Shown piece after piece: positions 17,213-26,461 of a stretch of DNA of 64,000 nt (positions within the stretch are counted from its first letter, which is position 1; each line of letters opens with the position of its first letter). A program made the translations under genes and the position numbers. The notes under the pieces were generated by a model. The model was not told the DNA's origin and did not search any database. It saw nothing but the letters and a program-made list of their open reading frames with translations. Source of the DNA: a bacterium (GTDB taxonomy: Bacteria; Planctomycetota; Planctomycetia; Planctomycetales; Planctomycetaceae); the NCBI GenBank assembly GCA_016124895.1, contig WGMU01000050.1, positions 37,537-101,536 on the forward strand, written 5' to 3'.

Positions 17213-18055
17213 ATGACCCGTCGCGACGTTGCGGTAGTTCTGATTCTGCTGATTCTTCCGGTCCTGTCGATCGGATGCGGGGACTCTGAGTCGGACGGTT
17301 ACCGTGAGATTACGGCGCCAGTCGATTCGCCTCCGCCGACGACCGACGCGGACGACGCTGCTCAGTACCCGCAATCGAAAGAGACTGCCCTCGACGGTGC
17401 CGCCGCAGCGTCTGGTCCGCTGCCGGTCGTCGAACCACGTTCCGAGCTCGACGCGGATGGAAGCAAAGCCGCGTCAAAGGTTCCTGAAGACCCCGGCGAG
17501 GTCGAACCGAAGAACGCTGATCCCAGCACCGCAACATCTGGTGACACTGCGGTTGCTGACCGCTCCGCCGATTTGGCCGACCCGACTGCGTCTCCCGACA
17601 GGACGACAGAAGAGAAGCCGAAACGTGAGATCAAGCTGCTGATCCCGTCGAAGAAGTTCAAAGTCGAAGGCCCGGACGAGGCCGTTCGTGTCAGCTTCGA
17701 CGATGTCGACCTACTCAAGGTCCTCAACATGGACCCGGTCATTCCCAAAGCTCCCGAGCTGATGCCTGACTGGCTGAAGCAGCTCGACGGCAAGCGAATT
17801 CGCATCCGCGGCTTTATGATTCCGCCGTTTTCGGAAACCGACGTCCGGGCCTTCACGCTGGCTCGTGACACGCAGCTTTGCTGCTTCGGACGAAATCCGC
17901 TGCCGTACGATCTGATCGACGTCTTCCTGAAAGAGGGTGCCGAGACAGAGTACATCGAGCTGCGACCGTTTGATGTCGTCGGCGTGTTTCACATCGGCGA
18001 GGAAATCGAGCCCGGCTATCTGTACTCAATTGATGACGCGGTCGTCATTCAGTAG
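17213..18055 (+). CDS. DUF3299 lipoprotein
   Basis: Protein of 280 residues with a lipoprotein signal: hydrophobic core and lipobox LSIG-C22. A long acidic/Ala/Pro linker (about 25-140) reaches a C-terminal DUF3299 domain (about 145-280) with LDGKRIRIRGFMIPP, DTQLCCFGRNPLPYDLIDV and an EPGYLYSIDD end. It shares the CCFG motif and domain with the protein encoded three bases upstream, so the pair probably arose by duplication and acts together at the periplasmic face of a membrane. The ligand is unknown. AGGAG lies about a dozen bases before the ATG, inside the upstream gene, implying coupling. Confidence 0.82.
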   Translation: MTRRDVAVVLILLILPVLSIGCGDSESDGYREITAPVDSPPPTTDADDAAQYPQSKETALDGAAAASGPLPVVEPRSELDADGSKAASKVPEDPGEVEPKNADPSTATSGDTAVADRSADLADPTASPDRTTEEKPKREIKLLIPSKKFKVEGPDEAVRVSFDDVDLLKVLNMDPVIPKAPELMPDWLKQLDGKRIRIRGFMIPPFSETDVRAFTLARDTQLCCFGRNPLPYDLIDVFLKEGAETEYIELRPFDVVGVFHIGEEIEPGYLYSIDDAVVIQ

Positions 18056-18137
18056 GACAAACTCCGACGACGGCCACCGACGCGTCGTCCGCTCTGTAAA
18101 TCACTCCGCAGTTCTCGAAATCTCAGGAGGCTGAACG

Positions 18138-19379
18138 ATGCGAGTTTCAGCACGATTCATTCTGACAGCCACACTGGCTGCGATTCTGGCACTCTCACTG
18201 GCGGTTGCTCCCGTCTTGAGTTGCCCGTTCTGTTCCGCCTCCGCCCCGTCGCTGACGCTGGCCGAGCAGCTTGCTCAGGCCGATGCCGCCGTGCTCGTCC
18301 AGTGGGCCGACGGCACGAAACCGACCGAGACATCGGCCGGCAGCACCATCTACGAGATCAAGCAGATCGTGCGGAACCACAAAAGCACGCTGAAGGTCGG
18401 TGATCGGATCACGCTGCCTCGCTATCGCGCCAGCAAAGTCGGCGACCTGTTCATGCTGATGGGCAGCAAAGGGACAACGATTGAATGGGGCAGTCCGCTG
18501 GAAGTCTCCGAAGCCAGCTTCAACTACATCGCCCAGTCACCGGCTCCGGAAACACCGACTGCTAAGCGGCTCGCCTACTATCTGAAGTTTCTGGAGTACC
18601 CGGATCCACTGGTTGCCAACGATGCGTACGGCGAATTCGCCAACGCGCCGTACGAAGACATCGCCCAGGTCGCCGATCAGTTGCCGCGGGAAAAGCTGCT
18701 GAAGTGGTCGACGAGTCCCGAGACGCCCGCGACGCGGCTTGGTCTGTACGGACTGCTGGTCGGGCTGTGCGGAAACAAGGCCGATGCTCAGGCGATTGAA
18801 AAACGCATCGTTGAGGATACAGAAGACTTCCGGCTCGGCATCGACGGCCTGATGAGCGGCTATCTGCTGCTGAGCGGCAATGACGGTCTGGAAGTCATCG
18901 AGAAGACCAAGCTGAAGGACCCGAGCGTCCCGTTCAGCGAGACTTACGCTGCCATGCAGGCGCTGCGGTTCATGTGGAAGTACGCGGAAGGTCGCATCGA
19001 ACCGGAACGTCTACGCGAGTCGATGCGCATCCTGCTCGATCGCCCGGAACTCGCCGATCTGGTCATCGCCGACCTGGCACGCTGGAACGACTGGGGAGTT
19101 CAGGACCGCCTGATGACTCTTTATCGCCGCACTCAGGAGCCGCCGAAGAAGTCGGCGAACGGCGAAGAAACACCCGATCCGTACAACATCCCGTCGGTCA
19201 AACGGGCAATTGTGCGGTACATGCTCGTCAGCTCAAAAGACGTTGCAGAAGACGCAGTCGCTGGTGAAGACGCGAAGCTGCCCGAGCACGTCGTCAAAGG
19301 TCGGGCATACGTCGAAGAACTGCGGAAGCTCGACCCGAAGACCGTTCGCGAAGCCGAGCGTTTTTTTTTCCTCAAGTAG
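18138..19379 (+). CDS. Secreted CPFC-motif helical protein of unknown function
   Basis: Protein of 413 residues with an AGGAGG site eight bases before the ATG. A signal sequence (1-28) leads directly into C29-P-F-C32 at the mature N-terminus. C29 could be lipidated (weak lipobox VLSC), or the pair could form a redox or metal site. Residues 35-130 look beta-rich (TIYEIKQIVRNHKST, VGDLFMLMGSKG), and the rest is helical and repeat-like, resembling HEAT/ARM hairpins. It follows the two DUF3299 genes by 82 bases on the same strand and probably forms one functional unit with them. No enzyme motif is recognised. Confidence 0.72.
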   Translation: MRVSARFILTATLAAILALSLAVAPVLSCPFCSASAPSLTLAEQLAQADAAVLVQWADGTKPTETSAGSTIYEIKQIVRNHKSTLKVGDRITLPRYRASKVGDLFMLMGSKGTTIEWGSPLEVSEASFNYIAQSPAPETPTAKRLAYYLKFLEYPDPLVANDAYGEFANAPYEDIAQVADQLPREKLLKWSTSPETPATRLGLYGLLVGLCGNKADAQAIEKRIVEDTEDFRLGIDGLMSGYLLLSGNDGLEVIEKTKLKDPSVPFSETYAAMQALRFMWKYAEGRIEPERLRESMRILLDRPELADLVIADLARWNDWGVQDRLMTLYRRTQEPPKKSANGEETPDPYNIPSVKRAIVRYMLVSSKDVAEDAVAGEDAKLPEHVVKGRAYVEELRKLDPKTVREAERFFFLK

Positions 19380-19481
19380 GCAAACGTTGTGACGTGCCAC
19401 CTTTTAATGGCTGCCTGTTGAGCGACCCGACTGCATTGAAAGTCTTTGACTGGCAGGTGACTCACGATCGTTGATCCTTCG

Positions 19482-21539
19482 TCAGCGATTGAGTTCCGGC
19501 TGCGTAATCTCGTTCCCCGCCGCATCGACTGGCTGCTCGATCGTCAGCCAGTCGTCTGGCATCAGACGCACGAGGTCCGGCAGGTCGTAGTGCCGTAGCA
19601 CTCCGTGAATCTCGTTGGGCAGTTGACGGTTCGTGACCGGCGTTTCAATGACGCTTTGCCAGCGCTGCAGCGGGCGTCGCAGTGTCACGTGCCCGAACAG
19701 CAATGGTTCGACCACTGCCGCATGGAGCGCCGGTACGCAGGGTTCTCCGACCGCCTGCACATCGACCGGACCGGACCAGTTCGTCGCCTGCTTGAGCCAG
19801 CGAGCGGCCAACAGAATCTGATCGCCTCGCAGCCCGACAAACGACCTGCCGAGCATGTACGAGACGAACCATTCCGCCGAGTTCGGCCCCAGCACGCCAG
19901 CCATCGATCCATAACGCCACGGTTTCATGGTGGTCTGCCCGAGCCCCGCCAGATCGACAGAGAGGACCGCCGCGCCGTCGTGGGCCAGTGCGTTTGTTTG
20001 CTCGATTGTCTGCAAGCCGAGTTCCGTCGCTGCGTCCGCCAGAACGAGCACGCACCGGTTCATCGGTTTTCCGACAGGCAGCACAAGCCGACCAGGGAGA
20101 ACGAGATCCTCATCGTGCCGCAGACGGATCGTCGCAACCTGCAGACCGTCGCTGGCCGGCTGCGTTTCGACGGTCGCTTCAACAGCGGGCAGCGTTTCGA
20201 GTTCTCGAATTCCTGCCGTCCTGCGGACAAGTCGCCGCTTCCCGTCGCCGTCCAACTCCGCCCACTGCGGAGCACGCGCCGCGGCCAGCCGTGCCGCCGA
20301 TTCACGATTCAGATCGAAAATGGAACGGCTGCCTGCTTCGAGCAGAGCCTGCCCGTGCTCCGTGCAGAGCAGGCTGGCGTCCGGCAGCGTCGGAACATCG
20401 ACTGGTTCCGTGATCGCATCTTCGATGTCGAGCAGCCAGCGACGCATGAAACGGACCATCGCGACGCGCAGTTCCGAATTGTAACCGTGTTTGTCATCAG
20501 TTTCGGCGAGGTCAACCCGCTCTGAAAAACCCATTCGCGTATAAAGCCGCTTCGCCTGACGGAACGCGATCCACGAACCCTCAATCGGGACGAAATCCTG
20601 AGTCGCGGCCAGAATCAGTGTCGGCCGCGGAGCGCGCAACATGACGAAATCCGGATGATCGAGCCCATCGCTGATCTGCCCGAAGATGTTCTGCTCGGCG
20701 TCGCCCGGACCGGGTCGATCATTTTTGATTCTGGTCGTCGTAATGAAGTTGCCTGGCGCGGCAGCGACGATCCGATCATCGAGAGCCATCAGAAAGCTGG
20801 TCTGATTGCCGCCGCCTGAGTTACCGGTGCAGCCAATCTTCGACGCATCAATGTCCGGGCGGCTGCAGAGATAATCGATGCCGCGGATGCCGTCCCAGAC
20901 GAGCTGCGTCGCAAGGTTTTCTCCCAGCAGGATCGGCGCGACGCCGGTCACCATGTGCTCGCCCGTCGCCCCGTAGGCGCCCTCTGCAGATTCTTGTCCG
21001 TCAGCGTCCGACTTGAGCACCTGCTTCCGCTCACCCTGTCCGACGGGGTCGAAGATCAGCGCCGCGCAGCCGTTTCTCGCGAGCAGAATGCAGGCCTTCT
21101 GGTATGCCGAATATGCCTTGCCGTTTTCGCTGTGTCCGCATGGAAACAGCACGCCAGGAAACGGCATTTCCTGCATGGGCAGATACAGATTCGCGGTGAC
21201 CGGAAATCCCGGCCGACTCTCGAAGATGATCTTTTCAATCCGATGATCGCCGCGATCGAGCCTCCCGACGACGCGCGCATTCAACGGTGTCTTCTCAGGA
21301 AACCCGCCGAGTCGTTCGACGAACTTCGCTCGCAGGTCGCGTTGCCAGGCGGCAATCTGCTCAGCCGTCTTTAGTGACTCGTAATGTTCGAGCCGCCGAT
21401 CCAGCGCCGCGTGAGCGAGCCGCCGGAAGTGGGCCTGCAGCATCCTGTCCGGAACGGCGTCGGGTTCCGCCGCCGACAGGCAGAGAGCACTCGTCAGCAG
21501 AAACAGAGTTACCAGCGCCAGCGGTCCGCGATGAACCAT
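19482..21539 (-). CDS. Secreted alpha/beta-hydrolase (acetyl xylan esterase / prolyl-oligopeptidase-like)
   Basis: Protein of 685 residues from the ATG at 21539, preceded by GGAGGG; longer upstream frames are ruled out by this site and by the signal peptide (1-24, ending LSAAE). The catalytic domain contains LFPCGHSENGK, FDPVGQGER, and the nucleophile motif G239-N-S241-G-G, with a candidate catalytic Asp/His pair in ETDDKHGYN near residue 345. A second, degenerate hydrolase-like half (about 400-685) follows. This matches the large planctomycete esterases annotated as acetyl xylan esterase-like, probably acting on polysaccharide esters outside the cytoplasm. Substrate is not proven. Confidence 0.82.
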   Translation of the reverse strand: MVHRGPLALVTLFLLTSALCLSAAEPDAVPDRMLQAHFRRLAHAALDRRLEHYESLKTAEQIAAWQRDLRAKFVERLGGFPEKTPLNARVVGRLDRGDHRIEKIIFESRPGFPVTANLYLPMQEMPFPGVLFPCGHSENGKAYSAYQKACILLARNGCAALIFDPVGQGERKQVLKSDADGQESAEGAYGATGEHMVTGVAPILLGENLATQLVWDGIRGIDYLCSRPDIDASKIGCTGNSGGGNQTSFLMALDDRIVAAAPGNFITTTRIKNDRPGPGDAEQNIFGQISDGLDHPDFVMLRAPRPTLILAATQDFVPIEGSWIAFRQAKRLYTRMGFSERVDLAETDDKHGYNSELRVAMVRFMRRWLLDIEDAITEPVDVPTLPDASLLCTEHGQALLEAGSRSIFDLNRESAARLAAARAPQWAELDGDGKRRLVRRTAGIRELETLPAVEATVETQPASDGLQVATIRLRHDEDLVLPGRLVLPVGKPMNRCVLVLADAATELGLQTIEQTNALAHDGAAVLSVDLAGLGQTTMKPWRYGSMAGVLGPNSAEWFVSYMLGRSFVGLRGDQILLAARWLKQATNWSGPVDVQAVGEPCVPALHAAVVEPLLFGHVTLRRPLQRWQSVIETPVTNRQLPNEIHGVLRHYDLPDLVRLMPDDWLTIEQPVDAAGNEITQPELNR

Positions 21540-21571
21540 AGTGCCCTCCAGGCGAAGACATTGCGGGTCTT

Positions 21572-21649
21572 GTTTGACCCGAAGCCGCAGGCGATGGCGT
21601 TCTGGCAGAACCGATCTGAAACGCCGTCGTCTGCGGCTTCGGGTCAAAC
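21572..21649. repeat. 30-bp-arm palindrome (REP-like hairpin)
   Basis: Arms at 21572-21601 and 21620-21649 are complementary at 28 of 30 positions; as RNA the other two are G-U pairs. The loop is 18 bases. The left arm starts GTTTGACCCGAAGCCGCAGG. It lies between two minus-strand genes, 38 bases after the RDD gene stop, so it may end or stabilise that transcript, though no T-run follows. Confidence 0.82.
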
Positions 21650-21687
21650 GAATGGCCGGCCGCCATCCTGGCACACGCCGGCCGAAG

Positions 21688-23346
21688 TCAATGCACCTCA
21701 CCCTTCCACACAACGCGGGTCTTCGACATCTTGTCGTGCAGCGTTTTTCGATCTTTGTCGAACGCGCACATAAAGAAGCCAATCCCGAGAATTGCGCCGC
21801 TGGCGATCCTTCCGATGTACCTGCTGAACGCGACTCCCTGGGAAATCGGTGCTTTGAAGTCATCGTAAACGACGGTCAAGCCGAGCGCTTTCATGCCCAT
21901 GGTTGCCCGGCCTGGTCCACTTTCCGTGAACGTGAAGTAGAGAATTGAAAACACAAGCGAGACAACTCCGGGAGCATAGTTGACACTTTCCGGGATCCAG
22001 TCCATTTCCAGACTCAGCAGCATCAGCCGCGCAACGATTAATGCGCCCCCGACGACAATCCCCGCCACGTTGATAATGACCAGGTCAACCAGATAGGCGA
22101 GGTAGCGAATCCAGAATCCGGCAGGCTCGTTGGCGATGACCTTATCACCCGTTTCCAGATCGCGTGCGAAGTAATAGGCCAGCAGGCCGGTGGGCCGCAT
22201 CATGAAGAACGACGACATGCAGGAAATGGCCCCGAGAATCACGAATATCAGATAAATCAATGCGAAGCCGAAGACGGCGCCCAGCAGACCATAGAGAAAC
22301 CCGCGCTGATCGGGAGCGATGTCGACGCCGCACAGTTCAATCAGCCAGTTGAGGCTCGTGATAAAGCTCTCAAATAGCTTCCCGTAAAACAGGCCGGCAA
22401 CGACCGAGATCGCAATTGTGACGATGTAGACGCAGATGGCGATCAGCCACCACCAGGCGACGGGGGCAAAGTTCTTGAATGTGATCCTCAGCATGTGATA
22501 CGGGATGTAGGCCTTCCACGTGTACTTTGCGGAGAGGTGGCACATGGCGACGGGGAACGTCAGCACGGCGACCAGGTAGATCGCCAGCGACCCGAATGCG
22601 GCGATCATCGGGTCGAGAAGTAACCCCGCGACTCCGGCCCAGACGGCCAGCAATGGGAACGCGACCGCGACTGGCCAGAAGATCGCTTTGACGCCGAACG
22701 CGACATCGGCGAAGAAATCAAAATTGAAGCGTTTGAGTTCGTCCTTCTGATCCATCGTGGCTTTGACAATCTCGGTCCACAACTGCCAGAAGCAGCCGAT
22801 TGAACCGAGGTAGAAGGCGGTGGCAAGTCCACCCCAGAACAGCTTCGGCGGGAACTGTTCGCAATAGGTGACCATGAACACGGCTGCTGAGGTCAGCGTC
22901 ATGAAGAATGACCAGAACAGACTCAGCCTCAAACCCAGTGTCCAGTTCTTCTTGAAGAAGGTCCACGAGTCCGTCCACGCCAGACGATAGTACAGATCGG
23001 GATCGGGGCCGCCGCGGGAGCGTTTCTTTTTCTGCTTCGCGCTGAGCTGGCCCGTTTCCAGATTGATGCCGCATTCCGGGCACTCGATGTCTTCTTCGTC
23101 GACTTCGGCAGCGCATTTCGGGCAGATGCGGATGTCGCCGTGCTCGGCGCCCCCCAGATCGAGCTGGTTGAAGAAATCCTCGTCGTGAACATCGGCTTGA
23201 GGCTGCGGCGCTGCGGCTTTCTTCCGCCGCGGACCGCCTGGAACGCGAACCGGCGATCCGCACTTTTTGCACTTCACGGTCTTGCCGCGCGCAGCGTCGG
23301 GAACCGTCAGCCCCGCTCCGCACTCACAACGCACTTTGATCGGCAT
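21688..23346 (-). CDS. RDD-domain membrane protein with N-terminal zinc ribbons
   Basis: Protein of 552 residues. A GTG two codons upstream is possible; ATG 23346 is chosen for its GGGAG at six bases. Zinc ribbon 1 is at 6-36 (RCECG ... CKKCGSPVRVPG) and ribbon 2 at about 75-97 (CPKC ... CPECG). A multi-helix membrane region follows (about 135-400, six to seven helices), with a C-terminal RDD domain (about 405-545) showing GFWIRYLAYLVDLVII and RATMGMKALGLTVV. RDD domains are membrane modules sometimes linked to ion exchange, with function unsettled. Ribbon 1 is the same module as in the protein at 10104-11426. It runs toward the esterase gene and is separated from it by a palindrome. Confidence 0.85.
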   Translation of the reverse strand: MPIKVRCECGAGLTVPDAARGKTVKCKKCGSPVRVPGGPRRKKAAAPQPQADVHDEDFFNQLDLGGAEHGDIRICPKCAAEVDEEDIECPECGINLETGQLSAKQKKKRSRGGPDPDLYYRLAWTDSWTFFKKNWTLGLRLSLFWSFFMTLTSAAVFMVTYCEQFPPKLFWGGLATAFYLGSIGCFWQLWTEIVKATMDQKDELKRFNFDFFADVAFGVKAIFWPVAVAFPLLAVWAGVAGLLLDPMIAAFGSLAIYLVAVLTFPVAMCHLSAKYTWKAYIPYHMLRITFKNFAPVAWWWLIAICVYIVTIAISVVAGLFYGKLFESFITSLNWLIELCGVDIAPDQRGFLYGLLGAVFGFALIYLIFVILGAISCMSSFFMMRPTGLLAYYFARDLETGDKVIANEPAGFWIRYLAYLVDLVIINVAGIVVGGALIVARLMLLSLEMDWIPESVNYAPGVVSLVFSILYFTFTESGPGRATMGMKALGLTVVYDDFKAPISQGVAFSRYIGRIASGAILGIGFFMCAFDKDRKTLHDKMSKTRVVWKGEVH

Positions 23347-23749
23347 GTCCACTCCCGCAAAGTTGTCACGGAATCGAGTTCCACACGATGGGCAGACGCG
23401 ACGCCACGGCCTCGCTGTTTTCGATGCTGCCCGCGTCGGTCACGTCAATGAGCAGCCCAAATATCGGCATTTGGCAAAGTCGGTAACTCTAGCAGTGTCG
23501 GTCAGGCGATTTCACGTCTGCAACGCGTTCTCGCACCGGCAAAACGCGTGGGATTCCGAATCGAATTGTGACACGGATCGATCACATTGCCGTCTGTGAA
23601 CTAGGCTCTTTCGGAAAACTCAGTACGACTCGATTCTACTGCTTTCAAATCGAGTCAGGCTTTCGAGGAACCTGGCCCGTCGCGTTCTGCCGCTATCGAA
23701 TGACGCCGTTCCGGTATTTCTGATTCTGTGTTTTTGCGGGCACGCTGCC
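23347..23749. other. 403-base divergent promoter region
   Basis: It separates the minus-strand RDD gene from the plus-strand exported protein. No supported gene lies here. The short inverted pair GATTCCGAATCGAATT near 23550 is the only symmetric element I noticed, and a 124-codon minus frame at 23620 is Ser/Arg-rich and overlaps the coding gene. Confidence 0.5.
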
Positions 23750-24964
23750 ATGAGTCGATCGAACCGTCCACCCCTGTACGTGCTTGGCGCAACGAGCATG
23801 CTCTTTGCGTCTACGCTTCTGTTGCGTCCTGACAAAGATGCAGATTCGTCACAATCGGCTGAGCCGGGCGTCCTGGTTCTGCCGCAGCCGCTTGCCGCCG
23901 CTGAACTGGAAAACGAGCCGCCACCGTTACGTGACGGTGCGACGAAGGCTTCGGCGCGACACGCAGTCGGCCCGGCAACGACGACGGCGGGCATTGATCA
24001 GCCGCCAGCGTCGGACGAGCCGCAGGCGCACAAGGAAACCTCGACTCAGAGTTCGTCGAAAAGCGATGCGCGAGTCGGGGACGCGAAGTCAACCGCGCCG
24101 CAATTGCACACAACGATCGGTTCGGTCGAAATCTTTCCGACGTCGAACGAGTGGAATCGACGGGTCGACGCTCTGCCGGTGCATCAGCTTTCGCCAGTCT
24201 GGTTGCGATCGATCGGGCTCGACAAAGGGCTGCATCCGGATTTCGGCACGACCTGGCGAGGCGTCCCGAACGGCATTCCGTTTGTCGTTGTACGGCCGGA
24301 ACAGCCGAAAGTCGCAGTGGCGTTTGAGTACGCGGACGAGAGCGATCCCGGTCCGTATCCGATCCCACCCAACCCGCCGATTGAAGGCGGCCGCGACGCC
24401 CCATGGGACAGCGACCGGCACGTAATCATGATCGACCCGCAACAACGGCGTCTCTACGAGCTGTATCAGTTAATCCCGGATCCGATCGTCGGCTGGCGAG
24501 CCGGTTCCGGAGCGATCTTTGACCTGAGCCGCAATCATGACCGTCCGGAAGGCTGGACCTCGGCCGACGCTGCCGGCCTGCCGATCTTTCCGGGACTGGT
24601 TCGCTATGACGAGGTCGCCGCCGGTGAGATTCGACATGCGCTGCGTTTCACCGTGGTGAAGTCACAGCGAGCGTACATCTTTCCGGCGAGACACTTTGCC
24701 AGCCGGTCCAGTGATCCGAACCTGCCACCGATGGGCCTGCGCGTCCGGTTGCGAGCCGACTTCGACGTCTCGAAGTTCCCGCCAGGTGTCCGCGTCATTC
24801 TCACAGCGCTGCAGCGTTACGGGATGCTGCTGGCTGATAACGGCAGCGACTGGTTCATCTCCGGCGCACCAGACCCACGCTGGAACGACAGCGAACTCGC
24901 GACGCTCAAGCAGATCAAGGGTCGCGATCTCGAATGTGTCGTGACGGGCGAGCTGAACCCGTAG
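23750..24964 (+). CDS. Exported protein of an uncharacterised conserved family
   Basis: Protein of 404 residues. A short charged start and one hydrophobic helix (8-25) act as signal or anchor; a disordered Ala/Pro/Ser segment follows to about 118. A conserved-looking domain (about 123-400) contains EIFPTSNEWNRRVDALPVH, GLHPDFGTTWRGVPNGIPF, ESDPGPYPIPPNPPIEGG, GWTSADAAGLPIFPG and FISGAPDPRWNDSELA. I recall proteins with this core in several environmental phyla, usually labelled hypothetical. Conserved Asp/His/Trp residues suggest an enzyme or carbohydrate-binding fold, but no catalytic set is certain. A short hairpin follows the stop. Confidence 0.75.
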   Translation: MSRSNRPPLYVLGATSMLFASTLLLRPDKDADSSQSAEPGVLVLPQPLAAAELENEPPPLRDGATKASARHAVGPATTTAGIDQPPASDEPQAHKETSTQSSSKSDARVGDAKSTAPQLHTTIGSVEIFPTSNEWNRRVDALPVHQLSPVWLRSIGLDKGLHPDFGTTWRGVPNGIPFVVVRPEQPKVAVAFEYADESDPGPYPIPPNPPIEGGRDAPWDSDRHVIMIDPQQRRLYELYQLIPDPIVGWRAGSGAIFDLSRNHDRPEGWTSADAAGLPIFPGLVRYDEVAAGEIRHALRFTVVKSQRAYIFPARHFASRSSDPNLPPMGLRVRLRADFDVSKFPPGVRVILTALQRYGMLLADNGSDWFISGAPDPRWNDSELATLKQIKGRDLECVVTGELNP

Positions 24965-24984
24965 GCAGGTTTTCCAGAACCTGC
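24965..24984. terminator. Possible terminator hairpin
   Basis: GCAGGTT and AACCTGC form a seven-base stem with a six-base loop immediately after the stop codon at 24964. No T-run follows, so intrinsic termination is doubtful. The gene converges with the vWA gene ending at 25117. Confidence 0.35.
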
Positions 24985-25116
24985 AGTGACGCAGGGAGCG
25001 ATTTCGAAATCAGCCTGCCATTGCCACGCAGGCGGAAGGCTTCAACCTGGGATAAAAGAGTCGAGTAATCACACCTTGCCGCGAGCGGACCGCAATCCAG
25101 TTTCGGAAAAACCGGA

Positions 25117-26265
25117 CTACTGCTGGCTGGCCATGACAGACTGCTGCTCGTGATGCGGGATCAGATGGAACTCACCGTTGTGGCGTTCGGCCAGGCGTTT
25201 CATAAAGAGAACGGAATCCGCGGCGAGTTCGGCTTTGCGGAAACCACGGGCTGACGAGATCGCATCGCGAGCGGCTTCGCGGTCGCCAGCAATCAGCAGC
25301 CGGAACGCGTTGATCAGTTCTCCCTCGAAAACTTCTTCGAAGGCAAACGTGTGCAGCGACGTTCTGCCAAACGGAAGCCGCAGCAGATCGGCCTGCGTCT
25401 TATGAATAAAGCTGCCATCGGTCAGAAAGTAAATCACGTCGGGCTGCAGTCGCAGAGCAAGCTGCATGGCCGCGGTTGGTTCCGTGTTTCCATCGGCCTT
25501 GAGCGTCTGCATCCATGCCAGGTAGTGCTGCTTCGCTCCGCTGCTGGCTGCAACGGGCATCGACGAGGGCATCGTGATTGGCCCTTCATTGAAGAAGATC
25601 AGGAAGAACTCCTGATCGACCGACATCGACGCGACCGACTTCACGAGTTCCAGCTTGAGGCGTTTGAATCGTGTTTTCGCCTCGCTGTCGTGCGGATGGT
25701 TCATGCTGCGCGAACAGTCGAGAACGAAGACGAATCGCCGCCCGCTGCTCTGACTGCCGAAGAATCCATGACCGGTTCCGTCGCCCGCAGCGTTGCCGTC
25801 GCCGTGACCAGTACCGAGTTTCGCCGTCACGCCCGCTGACGTCGCCGGGATTCCGGCAACGTGCTGACTGAGATCGGCGGTGTTCCAGGCGGGTTGTTCA
25901 CCAGCGTAATCACTGCTCGTCAGTCGCTGCTGGCGAAAGACGGCGGCTGGCTCGCGAAGCGTCACGAGTGCGAATGCGGACGTCTGACCTCCAGCCTGCG
26001 CCGACTGGATCTGTTCAGCCGGCGGCAGCGGAGGCACGCATCGTACGAGTTCGAGCTGCTCGATCTCGTCCTGAAACGATGCCGCAAATCTGCCGGTCGT
26101 CTCGACGGGCGAATGATCCACGATCGAAATCAGTCCGAGACAGACGACCAGAACGACGTGTACAACAGCGGACGCCGCTACAGCAAACTTTGACTGCGCC
26201 ATGGGCTGACGCGGCGCGAAGTTCGCGGCTGAAGCGGCAAGCGGTTCGTGCAGTCCAGTCGTCAC
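25117..26265 (-). CDS. Membrane-anchored vWA-domain protein
   Basis: Protein of 382 residues from a GTG at 26265 with AAGGA ten bases upstream; an ATG 21 codons inside (26202) is an alternative but lacks such a site. One membrane helix lies at about 27-50 (AVAASAVVHVVLVVCLGLI), as in TonB-like anchors. A Pro/Gln/Gly-rich periplasmic linker follows, with a vWA domain from about 170. Its MIDAS motif DCSRS is intact, and a YFLTDGSF strand matches the domain's later metal loop. vWA domains mediate metal-dependent protein contacts. No partner MoxR ATPase is near. Function unknown. Confidence 0.82.
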   Translation of the reverse strand: MTTGLHEPLAASAANFAPRQPMAQSKFAVAASAVVHVVLVVCLGLISIVDHSPVETTGRFAASFQDEIEQLELVRCVPPLPPAEQIQSAQAGGQTSAFALVTLREPAAVFRQQRLTSSDYAGEQPAWNTADLSQHVAGIPATSAGVTAKLGTGHGDGNAAGDGTGHGFFGSQSSGRRFVFVLDCSRSMNHPHDSEAKTRFKRLKLELVKSVASMSVDQEFFLIFFNEGPITMPSSMPVAASSGAKQHYLAWMQTLKADGNTEPTAAMQLALRLQPDVIYFLTDGSFIHKTQADLLRLPFGRTSLHTFAFEEVFEGELINAFRLLIAGDREAARDAISSARGFRKAELAADSVLFMKRLAERHNGEFHLIPHHEQQSVMASQQ

Positions 26266-26461
26266 GATCGGCGGGTTCCTTCACAAGTGGAAAACGCTGC
26301 GTGAGCCTACCCGCCAGCGGAACGACGTGCCAAACAGTTCCGCTCGGCCAACGACAGATTGCCCGGCTGCCCAGGTCAGGTCGCAACGACTTCAAGGATT
26401 GCGGGCCGACTTCGATCGCCAGGTTTGCAGAACGGCTGACTGCGACGATGTGGAGGCTCGC

